A stretch of 64,000 bases of DNA from Castellaniella hirudinis_A (GTDB taxonomy: Bacteria; Pseudomonadota; Gammaproteobacteria; Burkholderiales; Burkholderiaceae_B): assembly GCF_047468865.1 (NCBI RefSeq), contig NZ_JBLGTV010000017.1:1-64000 (forward strand). The letters run 5' to 3'. Position numbers and translations under genes: made by a program. Shown here one piece after another: positions 1 to 8,526 of this stretch; within the stretch, counting starts at the first letter, position 1; every line of letters begins with the position of its first letter. The notes beneath the pieces are model-generated. The model was not told the DNA's origin, ran no database searches, and saw only the letters and a list, made by a program, of their open reading frames with translations.

Positions 1-462
1 CCCTTTGCCGTGGTCGTCATGGCGCAGCTGCAGGCCAACGGCCACCGGGACAAACGCACGCGGCTGGGGCCCAAATTTCAGCTGGTACGCCGGCTGCAGC
101 ATTATGGCTACGACCCCGTGGTGGCCATGCAAGTGTACCGCCTGATCGAATGGATGATTGCGCTGCCCGAAGACCTGGAAGCGGATTTTTTACAGACGGT
201 CGAGACCCTGACCAAGGAGAATGAGATGACGTATGTCACGCTGATCGAACGCGCCGGCCATGCCCGGGGCCACGCCGAAGGGCTTGCCGAAGGCAGTGTA
301 GAGGGTCAGGCGAAGACCTTGCTGCTGCTGGTGCAACGCCGCTTCGGCCCGCAGCCCGACGCCATCGTCCAGCGTATCCAGGCCGCCACGGCGGCGCAGC
401 TGGAAACCTGGGTGCTGAATTTCGTGGACGCCACCGAACTGGATGACGTGTTTCGGGGTTGA
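1..462 (+). CDS. Rpn/PD-(D/E)XK transposase-like protein, C-terminal part (cut by window edge)
   Basis: The frame is open to the first base of the window (the residues before the first Met read PFAVVV), so this is the 3' part of a longer gene. The visible 153 residues resemble the C-terminal half of Rpn-family recombination-promoting nucleases/putative transposases: an RRLQHYGYDP segment, a helical region, a G/E/A-rich stretch (GHARGHAEGLAEG, about residue 85-100) and a DUF4351-like tail (LLLLVQRRFGP ... LDDVF). The nuclease core would lie outside the window, so activity cannot be judged. Members are often scattered, multicopy genes. It ends 32 bp before the convergent stop of livM. The family assignment is by pattern and is moderately sure. 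Confidence 0.6.
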   Translation, partial: PFAVVVMAQLQANGHRDKRTRLGPKFQLVRRLQHYGYDPVVAMQVYRLIEWMIALPEDLEADFLQTVETLTKENEMTYVTLIERAGHARGHAEGLAEGSVEGQAKTLLLLVQRRFGPQPDAIVQRIQAATAAQLETWVLNFVDATELDDVFRG

Positions 463-494
463 CAACGGAAAGGCCAGCCTCGCAATCGTCCGAT

Positions 495-1472
495 TCAGCC
501 CTTGGCGCGGCGCAATTGCTGGCGGTGCAGCCATTCGCCGATGATGCCCCGGCGGAACGTCAGCACGCAAACCACGAAAATGAACCCGATCACAATCGTG
601 ACCGATTCTCCCAGTACCCGGAACCACTCGATGCCGGTTTCCTGCATCAGGAAGCGGCCGATGTCGCCCACCTTGTTTTCCAGGGCCACCACGATGATCG
701 CCCCCAGGACGGGGCCGGTCAGCGTGCCCATGCCGCCGATCAAGGTCATCAGGATGACCATGCCGGACATCTGCCAGGTGGCGTCCGACAGTGTGGCCGA
801 AACGAACACCACGGATTTCGTGGCGCCGGCCAGACCGGACAGGGCGGCGGACAGCACGAAGGCCAGCAGCTTGAAGCGATCCACATGGTAGCCCAGAGAC
901 ACCATGCGGGCCTCGTTTTCGCGGATGGCCTTCAGGGCCTGGCCAAAAGGGGAATGCACCGTGCGCCAGATCAGGGCGTAGCCCAGGACGAAAACCGCCA
1001 TGACGACATAATACAGATTGATATCCTGGCTGAGATCCAGGCCCAGGATGCTGCCGCGGGGGATGCCCTGCAGACCGTCTTCGCCGCCTGTGAACGGCGC
1101 TTGCAGAAAATAGAAGAACAGCATCTGCGCCAGGGCCAGGGTGATCATGGCGAAATAAATGCCGCTGCGCCGGATCGACAGCAGCCCGAATACCAGGCCC
1201 AGCAGGGCGGCGCTGGCCGTGCCCGCCAGCAGGCCGCTGGCCGTGGGCCAGCCCCAGACGGTGAGCGCTTGCCCGCAGGTGTAGCCCGCCAGCCCCAGGA
1301 ACGCGGCATGGCCGAATGACAGCAGGCCGGTATAGCCCAGCAGCAGATTGAAGGCGCAGGCGAACAGGGCGTAGCACATGACCTTCATGATGAAGATGGG
1401 GTAGGCCCCAATGGCGGGCAGTGCCGCGATCACGAGGATGGCGATCAGGTAGCCGATGCGTTGACGATTCAT
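495..1472 (-). CDS. livM: Branched-chain amino acid-type ABC transporter permease LivM
   Basis: 325-residue inner-membrane permease of the HAAT family, last gene of a five-gene uptake operon. The N-terminus begins MNRQRIGYLIAI and is followed by many hydrophobic segments; LLGYTGLLSFGHAAFLG is the hallmark LivM segment near residue 45-60, and the EAA-like loop follows KAIRENEARMVSLGY near residue 180. It pairs with LivH to form the membrane channel energised by LivG and LivF. Its ATG overlaps the livH stop by four bases (ATGA), indicating translational coupling. The true substrate may be an amino acid, amide or aromatic acid rather than leucine; sequence alone does not decide. Confidence 0.93.
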   Translation of the reverse strand: MNRQRIGYLIAILVIAALPAIGAYPIFIMKVMCYALFACAFNLLLGYTGLLSFGHAAFLGLAGYTCGQALTVWGWPTASGLLAGTASAALLGLVFGLLSIRRSGIYFAMITLALAQMLFFYFLQAPFTGGEDGLQGIPRGSILGLDLSQDINLYYVVMAVFVLGYALIWRTVHSPFGQALKAIRENEARMVSLGYHVDRFKLLAFVLSAALSGLAGATKSVVFVSATLSDATWQMSGMVILMTLIGGMGTLTGPVLGAIIVVALENKVGDIGRFLMQETGIEWFRVLGESVTIVIGFIFVVCVLTFRRGIIGEWLHRQQLRRAKG

Positions 1473-2356
1473 GATTCTTTCCCGAACAGCCCGGCCGGAC
1501 GCAGCAGCAGGACGATCACCATGATGATGAACACCACGGTGCTGGAGGCTTCCGGCCAGAAGACCTTGGTGAAGCCTTCAATAATGCCCAGGCCCAGGCC
1601 CGTGACGATCGAGCCCAGGATGGAGCCCATGCCGCCGATGACCACCACGGCGAACACCACGATGATGAGATTGGAACCCATCAGCGGCGACACCTGCAGG
1701 ATGGGGGCCGCCAGCACGCCCGCGAAGGCCGCCAGGCCGACCCCCAGGCCGAAGGTCAGGGAAATCATCAGGGGCACATTGACGCCGAAGGCTTCGACCA
1801 GCTTGGCGTTTTCCGTCCCCGCCCGCAGCAGGGCGCCCAGGTGGGTTTTTTCGATCAGGAACCAGGTGGCCAGGCAGGCCAGAATGGAGGCGACCACGAC
1901 CCAGCCGCGATAAATGGGCAGGTACATGAAGCCCAGGTTGACCCCGCCCTGCAGCAGGGTCGGCGTGGAGTACGGTTGGCCCGATACGCCGTAGATGCTG
2001 CGGAACAGGCCCTCGATGATCAGGGCCAGGCCGAAGGTCAGCAGCAAGCCGTAGAGCGGGTCGAGCTTGTACAGGCGGCGCAGCAGCAGGCGTTCGAGGG
2101 CAATGCCGAACAGGCCCACCACAATGGGTGAGACCACCAGCATGATCCAGTAGTTCAGCCCCAGGTACTGCAGGCCCAGCCAGGCGACGAAGGCCCCCAG
2201 CATGTACAGGGCGCCGTGGGTGAAATTGATGATGTTGAGCAAGCCGAAGATGATGGCCAGCCCCAGGGAAAGCACGGCATAGAAAGAGCCATTGACCAAG
2301 CCCAGCAAAAGCTGGCCCAGCAAGGCCTGGATGGGGACACCAAAGAGTTCTGTCAT
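1469..2356 (-). CDS. livH: Branched-chain amino acid-type ABC transporter permease LivH
   Basis: 295-residue integral membrane permease of the LivH type. It is hydrophobic throughout; the conserved LNIINFTHGALYMLGAF segment lies near residue 40-55 and GGMGSILGSIVTG, typical of the cytoplasmic coupling region, near residue 240. It forms the heteromeric channel with LivM. The gene sits 84 bp downstream of the binding-protein gene, a gap that holds a stable hairpin, and overlaps livM by ATGA. Length is normal for the family. Confidence 0.93.
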   Translation of the reverse strand: MTELFGVPIQALLGQLLLGLVNGSFYAVLSLGLAIIFGLLNIINFTHGALYMLGAFVAWLGLQYLGLNYWIMLVVSPIVVGLFGIALERLLLRRLYKLDPLYGLLLTFGLALIIEGLFRSIYGVSGQPYSTPTLLQGGVNLGFMYLPIYRGWVVVASILACLATWFLIEKTHLGALLRAGTENAKLVEAFGVNVPLMISLTFGLGVGLAAFAGVLAAPILQVSPLMGSNLIIVVFAVVVIGGMGSILGSIVTGLGLGIIEGFTKVFWPEASSTVVFIIMVIVLLLRPAGLFGKES

Positions 2357-2395
2357 AGCGCTGCAGCAAAGGCGATTAACCGGGACACCGGATGG

Positions 2396-2424
2396 AATGG
2401 CCCTGCCGCGCAGGCAAGGCCATT
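2396..2424 (-). terminator. Intercistronic stem-loop between binding protein and livH
   Basis: Arms AATGGCC and GGCCATT, then a single mismatch and inner arms TGCC/GGCA around a 5-nt loop. There is no U-tract, so it is more likely an mRNA-stabilising or partial-termination hairpin downstream of the binding-protein cistron than a full terminator. Confidence 0.5.
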
Positions 2425-2440
2425 GGGGCCGGACGGTGCA

Positions 2441-3652
2441 TCAGCCCTTGAGCAGGGGGCAGGTGGATGTGGATTCCGCCCCATAGACGGCTTCGGCCGG
2501 CAGGGTGCGCACGATGTTGTAGTAATCCCAGGGCGCTTTGGATTGTTCGGGCGTCTTGACCTGGGCCAGGAACATGTCGTGCATGAACAGGCCATCTTTG
2601 CGGATATAGCCGTCTTTGACGAACATGTCGTTGATTTTGTGGGATTTCAGGTATGCCATCACCGTATTGCCATCGTCCGATCCAGTGGCCTTGACGGCCT
2701 GCAGGTAATTGAGCGCGGCGGAGTAGTCGGCGGCCTGCACGAACGAGGGCGCGCGGTTCAGCTTATCGAAGAAGCGCTTGGCCCAGGCGCGGGAATCGTC
2801 GGTGCGATCCCAGTACCAGGGGGTGGTCAGGTAGAGGCCGGCCGTATTGTCCAGCCCCAGCGAATGGACGTCGTTGATGAACACCAGCAGTCCGGCCAGT
2901 TTCATGGTCTGGGTAATGCCGAATTCTTTGGCGGCCTTGACGGAATTGATGAAGTCGCCCCCCGCATTGGCCAGCCCCAGCACCTGGGCGCCGGAGGTCT
3001 GGGCCTGCAGCAGGAACGAGGAAAAATCGGTGGTGGACAGCGGTGCGCGCACCTGGCCCACCACCGTGCCGCCATGGTTCTTGACGACCTTGGCGGTGTC
3101 TTCTTCCAGCGAATGGCCGAAGGCGTAGTCGGCGGTCAGGAAGAACCAGGATTTTCCGCCTTCTTCGACCACGGCGGAGCCCGTGCCGTTGGCCAGGGCG
3201 GTGGTGTTGTAGGCGTAGTGGATGGTGTAGGGGGTGCATTTATCGTTGGTCAGCAGGGACGAGCCCGGGCCGATGGCGATGAAGGGTTTTTGTTTTTCGG
3301 CCGCGACCCCCGCCATGGCCAGGGCGGTGGCCGAATTGGTGCCGCCGATCAGCATGTCCATGTGCTGCGTGTCGAACCAGTCGCGTGCGCGCGCCGAGGC
3401 GATGTCGGCCTTGTTCTGGTGGTCGGCCGTGAGAAGCTCGATTTTCTTGCCGTCGATCTCGCCGCCCATGTCGGCGATGGCCATGCGGATGGCGTCGGCG
3501 CCGCCATTGCCGTCCACGTCGGCATAAACGCCGGACATGTCGGTGATGAAGCCGATGCGGATGACGTCGTCGGATATCCCGGCAGCCTGGGCGGATAGGC
3601 TCAGACCCAGACCAGCAACGGCCAGGGCCGCGGATAGGGTACGCAATTTCAT
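2441..3652 (-). CDS. ABC transporter periplasmic substrate-binding protein (HAAT family)
   Basis: 403-residue type I periplasmic binding protein (Peripl_BP_6 fold). The start is set at MKLRTLSAAL, preceded by an AGGAG ribosome site; the open frame extends 17 codons further but has no such site. Residues 1-23 form a signal peptide ending AQA. The mature protein begins AGISDDVIRIGFITDMSG, the usual first strand of the fold, and GGTNSATALAMAG gives the ligand-binding loop near residue 100. There is no lipobox, so it should be free in the periplasm. It lies between livF and livH. It is not close to E. coli LivJ, so the ligand is unassigned; amino acid, amide or small acid are all possible. Confidence 0.9.
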   Translation of the reverse strand: MKLRTLSAALAVAGLGLSLSAQAAGISDDVIRIGFITDMSGVYADVDGNGGADAIRMAIADMGGEIDGKKIELLTADHQNKADIASARARDWFDTQHMDMLIGGTNSATALAMAGVAAEKQKPFIAIGPGSSLLTNDKCTPYTIHYAYNTTALANGTGSAVVEEGGKSWFFLTADYAFGHSLEEDTAKVVKNHGGTVVGQVRAPLSTTDFSSFLLQAQTSGAQVLGLANAGGDFINSVKAAKEFGITQTMKLAGLLVFINDVHSLGLDNTAGLYLTTPWYWDRTDDSRAWAKRFFDKLNRAPSFVQAADYSAALNYLQAVKATGSDDGNTVMAYLKSHKINDMFVKDGYIRKDGLFMHDMFLAQVKTPEQSKAPWDYYNIVRTLPAEAVYGAESTSTCPLLKG

Positions 3653-3702
3653 GGGAAGTCTCCTGTGGTGGCCGGTATCGCCGGCAAATAAAGGAATCGG
3701 CA

Positions 3703-4419
3703 TCAGACGCCCAACAGGCTGTCGAGCCTGTTTTGCTTTTCGGCCAGCTGGGCGGCGGGGAATTCTTCGACGATCTGGCCGTGTTCCATGATGTAGAAGT
3801 GGTCGGCCAGCGGGGCGGCAAAGCGGAAATTCTGCTCGACCATGACCACGGTATAGCCCTTGGTCTTGAGCGTGGTGATCATGCGGGCCAGGGCCTGGAC
3901 GATGACCGGGGCCAGGCCTTCGGAGATTTCGTCGAGCAGCAGCAGGTTGGCCCCGGTGCGCAGGATGCGGGCCACCGCCAGCATCTGCTGTTCGCCGCCG
4001 GACAGCCGAGTGCCGGGCGAGTGGCGGCGTTCGAGCAGGTTGGGGAACATGTCGTAGATTTCGGCCAGCGACATGCCGCCGCCCAGGGTATTGCCCACGG
4101 TGGGCGGCAGCAGCAGGTTTTCCTCGCAGGACAGCGAGGCGAAGATGCCGCGTTCTTCGGGGCAGTAGCCGATGCCCAGGTGGGCGACCCGGTAGGTGGG
4201 CAGGTGGATGGATTCGGCGCCCTGGATACGGATGGAGCCCGTGCGGCGGCTGGTCAGGCCCAGCAGGGCGCGCAGCGTGGTGGTGCGCCCCGCGCCGTTG
4301 CGCCCCAGCAGCGTGACCACCTGGCCCGCCTGCACCTGCATGTTGACGCCATGCAGGACGTGGGATTCTCCGTACCAGGCGTGCAGGTCGGTGATTTCCA
4401 GGGCGGGCGTATGGCTCAT
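3703..4419 (-). CDS. livF: ABC transporter ATP-binding protein LivF
   Basis: 238-residue ATPase of the LivF type. Walker A is GRNGAGRTT at residues 39-47, with arginine at 45 where the family normally has the nucleotide-binding lysine. The signature is LSGGEQQ, Walker B LLLLDEISEGLAP (Ile where Pro is usual), and the switch region VVMVEQNF. It acts with LivG on the cytoplasmic face of LivH/LivM. ATG overlaps the livG stop (ATGA). The Arg substitution was checked against the bases at 4287-4315. All other motifs are intact, so it may still function in a heteromeric ATPase pair. Confidence 0.92.
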   Translation of the reverse strand: MSHTPALEITDLHAWYGESHVLHGVNMQVQAGQVVTLLGRNGAGRTTTLRALLGLTSRRTGSIRIQGAESIHLPTYRVAHLGIGYCPEERGIFASLSCEENLLLPPTVGNTLGGGMSLAEIYDMFPNLLERRHSPGTRLSGGEQQMLAVARILRTGANLLLLDEISEGLAPVIVQALARMITTLKTKGYTVVMVEQNFRFAAPLADHFYIMEHGQIVEEFPAAQLAEKQNRLDSLLGV

Positions 4420-5192
4420 GCCTCGGCTCCTTCGAGTTCGCCCTGGGCGGTGCCCATGTAGGCTTCCATGACGGCGGGGTTGTGTGAAACGGCGGCGTAG
4501 TCGCCTTCGGCCAGGACGGCCCCCCGGGCCAGGACGGTGATGCGGTCGGCGATGGAGGACACGACGTTCATGTTGTGCTCGACCATCAGGATGGTGCGCC
4601 CGACGCTGACCTGCTTGATCAGCTGCGTGACGCGATCGACGTCTTCGTGGCCCATGCCCTGGGTGGGTTCGTCCAGCAGCATGAGGCTGGGTTCCATGGC
4701 CAGGGTGGTGGCGATTTCGAGGGCGCGCTTGCGGCCATAGGGCAGGTTGACGGTGATTTCGTCGGCGAAGCCGCCCAGGCCGACTTCGTCCAGCAACTGG
4801 ATGGCGCGTTGGTTCAGGTGGGTGAGGCTGTTTTCGCTGCGCCAGAAGTGAAAAGACAGCCCGGTGTTGCGCTGCAAGGCGATACGCACGTTATCCAAGA
4901 CCGACAGCTGGGGGAAGACGGCGGAAATCTGGAATGACCGGATGATCCCCTTGCGGGCGATGCCGGCGGGCTGGTCGCGGGTGATTTCCCGGCCATCGAA
5001 GAAGATTTGCCCCCGGGTGGGGGTGATGAATTTGGTGAGCAGGTTGAAGCACGTGGTCTTGCCTGCGCCGTTGGGGCCGATCAGGGCGTGGATGTGGCCG
5101 CGCTGCACCTGCAGATTGACAGCGTCCACTGCGACGAAACCCAGGAAGGTCTTGGTGAGATTACGGGTTTCGAGGATGGGGGCTGTGCGCAT
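4416..5192 (-). CDS. livG: ABC transporter ATP-binding protein LivG
   Basis: 258-residue ATPase, first gene of the operon livG-livF-binding protein-livH-livM. Walker A is GPNGAGKTT near residue 39-47 with the normal lysine. The signature LPYGRKRALEIA, Walker B LMLLDEPTQGM and switch MVEHNM are present, as is the LivG-type insertion FQISAVFPQLSVLDNV. The promoter should lie in the 135-bp gap to nth (5193-5327), where I see no strong consensus boxes. Confidence 0.94.
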   Translation of the reverse strand: MRTAPILETRNLTKTFLGFVAVDAVNLQVQRGHIHALIGPNGAGKTTCFNLLTKFITPTRGQIFFDGREITRDQPAGIARKGIIRSFQISAVFPQLSVLDNVRIALQRNTGLSFHFWRSENSLTHLNQRAIQLLDEVGLGGFADEITVNLPYGRKRALEIATTLAMEPSLMLLDEPTQGMGHEDVDRVTQLIKQVSVGRTILMVEHNMNVVSSIADRITVLARGAVLAEGDYAAVSHNPAVMEAYMGTAQGELEGAEA

Positions 5193-5327
5193 GGTGGCTT
5201 GAAGTATCCCGTGGCTGCGGCGTGGATTACTTTAAGTATGCGAGGTCGAGCAGGGGGTTTCTATTGGGGTTTTACTGGGTTGTCTTGCCGTTGGGTAAAA
5301 ATGGTGTGCTGCAATGTCCTGCCCCAT

Positions 5328-5963
5328 TCATCCTGGTGTCTTGTCCGGGTAATCGCACAGGTCGGCGATGGGGCATTGCGGGCATTTGGGCTTGCGGGCG
5401 ACGCATACATACCGGCCATGCAGGATCAGCCAATGGTGGGCATCCAGCAGATAGGGCTTGGGCACGCGCTTCAGCAGGGCTTGTTCCACCGCCAGCACGG
5501 TTTTGCCGGGCGCGATGCCGGTGCGGTTGGAGACCCTGAAGATGTGGGTGTCCACCGCCATGGCCGGTTGGCGAAAGGCGGTGTTCAGCACCACATTGGC
5601 GGTTTTCCGGCCCACGCCGGGCAGGGCTTCCAGGGCTTCCCGACGGTCGGGCACCTGGCCGTCGTGGTGTTGCAGCAGCAGTTCGCAGGTGCGGATGACG
5701 TTGCGCGCCTTGGTCTTGTACAGGCCGATGGTGCGGATGGCTTCGGTCAGCGCTTCGAGCCCCATGGCCAGCAGGCCTTCCGGGGTGCCGTGTTCGGGGA
5801 AAAATCGCCGGGTCGCCAGGTTGACGGCGCGATCCGTGGCCTGGGCCGACAGCATGACGGCGATCAGCAGCTGGAACGTGCTGTGGTATTCCAGCTCGGT
5901 CTTGGGCTCCGGGTTGGCGGCTTGCCAGCGGCGAAAGCATTCTTCGACGGCGGCGCGTTTCAT
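5328..5963 (-). CDS. nth: Endonuclease III (DNA glycosylase/AP lyase)
   Basis: 211-residue base-excision-repair enzyme that removes oxidised pyrimidines and cleaves abasic sites. The helix-hairpin-helix LPGVGRKTANVV carries the catalytic Lys120; the catalytic Asp138 lies in AVDTHIFRV, at the same positions as in E. coli. The C-terminal C-x6-C-x2-C-x5-C set binds a [4Fe-4S] cluster. The start at MKRAAVEE is chosen because it gives the family length and overlaps the rnfB stop as ATGA. Co-transcription with the ferredoxin gene upstream is a recurrent arrangement in proteobacteria. Confidence 0.96.
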   Translation of the reverse strand: MKRAAVEECFRRWQAANPEPKTELEYHSTFQLLIAVMLSAQATDRAVNLATRRFFPEHGTPEGLLAMGLEALTEAIRTIGLYKTKARNVIRTCELLLQHHDGQVPDRREALEALPGVGRKTANVVLNTAFRQPAMAVDTHIFRVSNRTGIAPGKTVLAVEQALLKRVPKPYLLDAHHWLILHGRYVCVARKPKCPQCPIADLCDYPDKTPG

Positions 5964-6571
5964 GATCGGCGCGCCCGGGCCCGGGCCAGCGCCTGGGCGA
6001 TGCGATCCTGCTTGTCGTGTGTGGAGGCGGGCGTGGCCAGGATCGGCTTGTTGGCCAGGGTGCGGGCCGCCGGGCTGCCCGCCTCGGTGTGGCGCGATTG
6101 CAGGCGCTGGTTGCGCGCCTGATAGCGCTGGCGGGCCTGCGCGGCATCCTGCGGGGTCCAGTCTCGGCGGGCGGGCACCATGCTGATGCAGTCGACCGGG
6201 CAGGGGGTCACGCAGCGTTCGCAGCCGGTGCAGTCTTCCTCGATGATGGTGTGCATGCTTTGGCTGGCCCCCAGGATGGCATCCACCGGGCAGGCCTGGA
6301 TGCACAGGGTGCAACCGATGCAGTGCGCCTCGTCGATCAGGGCGATGCGAAACGGCTGGTGGCGGCCGCAGTCGGGATCCAGGGGCCGGGCCGGCCGATC
6401 CAGCGCTTGGGCCAGCGCGGCGATGGTCTCGGGGCCGCCGGGGGGGCAGCGGTTGATGTCGGCCCGGCCTTCGGCCATGGCCCGGGCGTATGGACGACAG
6501 CCGTCGTAGCCGCACTGCCCGCATTGGGTCTGGGGCAGGAGGGCATCCAGGGTGTCGATCAGGAAAGACAT
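5960..6571 (-). CDS. rnfB: RnfB/RsxB-type iron-sulfur electron transfer protein
   Basis: 203 residues. The first part carries CGQCGYDGC for a [4Fe-4S] cluster (residues about 17-25); two ferredoxin motifs follow, CIGCTLCIQACPVD and CTGCERCVTPCPVD. Classical RnfB has an N-terminal membrane anchor; here the protein begins directly at MSFLIDTLDALLPQ and looks soluble. No rnfA/C/D/G/E genes are nearby, so it is an orphan electron carrier rather than part of a visible Rnf complex. The C-terminal 50 residues are basic and low in complexity. It is coupled to nth by an ATGA overlap, which hints at a redox link to the FeS cluster of Nth, but that is inference. Confidence 0.88.
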   Translation of the reverse strand: MSFLIDTLDALLPQTQCGQCGYDGCRPYARAMAEGRADINRCPPGGPETIAALAQALDRPARPLDPDCGRHQPFRIALIDEAHCIGCTLCIQACPVDAILGASQSMHTIIEEDCTGCERCVTPCPVDCISMVPARRDWTPQDAAQARQRYQARNQRLQSRHTEAGSPAARTLANKPILATPASTHDKQDRIAQALARARARRS

Positions 6572-6597
6572 GCAACAGCCAAATCGGGAAAACACGG

Positions 6598-6629
6598 GGC
6601 GCCGCCGCGGGCCGGCCCGCGGCGGCGCC
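6598..6629. terminator. 32-bp perfect GC palindrome between phaZ and rnfB
   Basis: Two 16-base arms (first arm GGCGCCGCCGCGGGCC) abut with no spacer and match perfectly. It lies 4 bp past the phaZ stop and 26 bp before the rnfB start on the minus strand. As RNA it would fold into a very stable hairpin ending phaZ; a short U-run follows only several bases later, so termination may be partial. Confidence 0.6.
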
Positions 6630-6633
6630 GGAA

Positions 6634-7851
6634 CTATGCGTGCGCGCGGATGAATGCGGCGAGTTTCGGGTAGACCAGGGCGCGCCAGCGGCGACCGGAG
6701 AAAATCCCGTAGTGGCCGCATTGGGGCGCCGTGTAGGATTCGCGCAGGTTGTCCGGCAGGTGCTTGCACAGGGTCTGGGCCGCGTGGGTCTGGCCGGGGC
6801 CGGAAATATCGTCGAGTTCGCCTTCGATGGTCAGCAGCGCCGTCCGTCGGATGGCTGCGGGCTCGACCCGGTCGCCGTCGATCACCCAGGTGCCCTGCGG
6901 CAGGCGGAATTCTTGGAAGACCGTGCGGATGGTGTCCAGGTAAAACTGTGCCGGCATGTCCAGGACGGCGTTGTACTCGTCGTAGAAGCGGCGGTGGGCT
7001 TCGGCGTCGCTGTCGTCGCCGCGCAGCAGGTGCAGGTAGAAGTCGTAGTGGGATTTCAGGTGGCGGTCGGGGTTCATTGCCACGAAGCCGGCGTGCTGCA
7101 GGAAGCCGGGGTAGACCTGGCGTCCGGCGCCCGGGTAGCGGGCGGGCACGCGGTGGATGAGGTTGTCTTCGAACCAGGCGTATGACTTGGTGGTCGCCAG
7201 GCGGTTGACCTGGGTCGGGGAGTTTCGGGTGTCGATGGGGCCGCCCATCATGGTCATGGTGCGCGGCTGACAGGGGTCGTTGTGGCTGGCCAGCAGCGAC
7301 ACGGCCGCCAGCACCGGCACCGTGGGCTGACACACGGAAATGACGTGTGTCTCGGGGCCCAGGTGGCGCAGGAAGGTCTGGATGTAATGAACGTAGTCGT
7401 CCAGGCTGAACGTGCCCTGGTCGGCGGGCACCATGCGGGCGTCGATCCAATCGGTGACGTAGACATCGTGCGCGGGCAGCAGCGTGCGCACCGTATCGCG
7501 CAGCAGCGTGGCATGGTGGCCCGACAGCGGGGCGACCAGCAGGATACAGGGGTCTTGGCGCGAGGTGTCGCGGCGGAAATGCACCAGCCGGCAAAAGGGC
7601 TGCGCCAGCGCGGTTTCCTCGGTGACGGCGACGTCTTGCCCGTCGATGACGGTGGCGGCGAGGTTCCAGGCGGGTTTTTCGTAGTCTTTGCCCATGCGGT
7701 GGGCAAGTTCGTAGGCGGCGGCGAACTGCCGCGACAGCGGCGTGTACGCCAGCGGGCTATAGGGATTGGAGAACAGCTGCGAACCGGTTTCGGTAAAGGC
7801 GGTCAGGGGCGCGAGAATCGTGCGTTGGAGTTCGTGTAGGTCGTACAGCAT
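6634..7851 (-). CDS. phaZ: Intracellular polyhydroxyalkanoate depolymerase
   Basis: 405-residue alpha/beta-hydrolase that mobilises cytoplasmic PHB granules. The lipase-box equivalent is SVCQP with Cys174 as probable nucleophile, as in Ralstonia-type PhaZ1, where cysteine replaces serine. The C-terminal CGHYGIFSG supplies the catalytic His, and the Asp probably lies in IEGELDDISGPGQ. No signal peptide is seen, consistent with an intracellular enzyme. No phaC/phaA genes are in the window. The start ATG at 7849-7851 gives a normal-length protein. The 155-bp gap to fdxA should hold its promoter. Confidence 0.92.
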   Translation of the reverse strand: MLYDLHELQRTILAPLTAFTETGSQLFSNPYSPLAYTPLSRQFAAAYELAHRMGKDYEKPAWNLAATVIDGQDVAVTEETALAQPFCRLVHFRRDTSRQDPCILLVAPLSGHHATLLRDTVRTLLPAHDVYVTDWIDARMVPADQGTFSLDDYVHYIQTFLRHLGPETHVISVCQPTVPVLAAVSLLASHNDPCQPRTMTMMGGPIDTRNSPTQVNRLATTKSYAWFEDNLIHRVPARYPGAGRQVYPGFLQHAGFVAMNPDRHLKSHYDFYLHLLRGDDSDAEAHRRFYDEYNAVLDMPAQFYLDTIRTVFQEFRLPQGTWVIDGDRVEPAAIRRTALLTIEGELDDISGPGQTHAAQTLCKHLPDNLRESYTAPQCGHYGIFSGRRWRALVYPKLAAFIRAHA

Positions 7852-8006
7852 AGAATGCGTTCCAGTGGTCTGCAGCGGCGCAGATCATGCGCCGGGGTAT
7901 GGTTTGTGCAGACCTAAAGTACCGGTAAACGTGACGATGCGCTACCGGAATTACCCGATGTGAGTGAATCCCTGGTCGAGGGAGTTGTCTTTTGCAGACA
8001 GTCGGA

Positions 8007-8333
8007 TCAGGGACGTTCGAGGTATTTGAGCTTGTCGGCCACGCCGTTCCAGTCGTCGGCGCCATCCAGCGGCGTGACGGAGCGGTTGATCGGGCCGAAG
8101 GTGGGCGCGAGTTCGGCGTTCAGCGGGATGTAGTCCACCTGATCCTGGGGAACGTCTTCTTCGGCGAAAATGGCATTGGCTGGGCATTCGGGCACACAGA
8201 CGGCACAGTCGATGCATTCTTCGGGGTCGATGACCAGGAAATTGGGCCCTTCTCGAAAACAGTCCACAGGACAGACATCGACGCAGTCGGTATATTTACA
8301 TTTAATACAGTTTTCGGTGACGACGTGGGTCAT
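8007..8333 (-). CDS. fdxA: 7Fe-8S ferredoxin FdxA
   Basis: 108-residue ferredoxin. Cysteines at 9, 12, 17, 21 and 25 (CIKCKYTDCVDVCPVDC) and at 40, 43, 46 and 50 (CIDCAVCVPEC) fit one [3Fe-4S] and one [4Fe-4S] cluster. The C-terminal 50-residue extension is typical of the proteobacterial FdxA group. The start is placed at MTHVVTENC, with GGAG a few bases upstream; an in-frame ATG five codons earlier lacks spacing. It is divergent from relA. Confidence 0.95.
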   Translation of the reverse strand: MTHVVTENCIKCKYTDCVDVCPVDCFREGPNFLVIDPEECIDCAVCVPECPANAIFAEEDVPQDQVDYIPLNAELAPTFGPINRSVTPLDGADDWNGVADKLKYLERP

Positions 8334-8526
8334 GGGGTGCTCCGGCAAAAAAACAAAGCCAATAAGGCCATCCGGGATTTTACCTAATTTACCGTTTCAG
8401 ACAGGCAGAGCCTGATACACAGGTAGGGCTGCCGGGCGGGTGTATCTTGTAGTATGGCGGTTGCCGCACGGCGTCCAGGCCCTTTTGTCGATCCCCGACT
8501 GATTTGATCGTTTGTTTTTCAGCACC

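Noticed and set aside
5960..6571. Part of an Rnf complex operon
   Set aside because: Only an RnfB-like ferredoxin is present; none of the other rnf genes are nearby, and nth follows instead.
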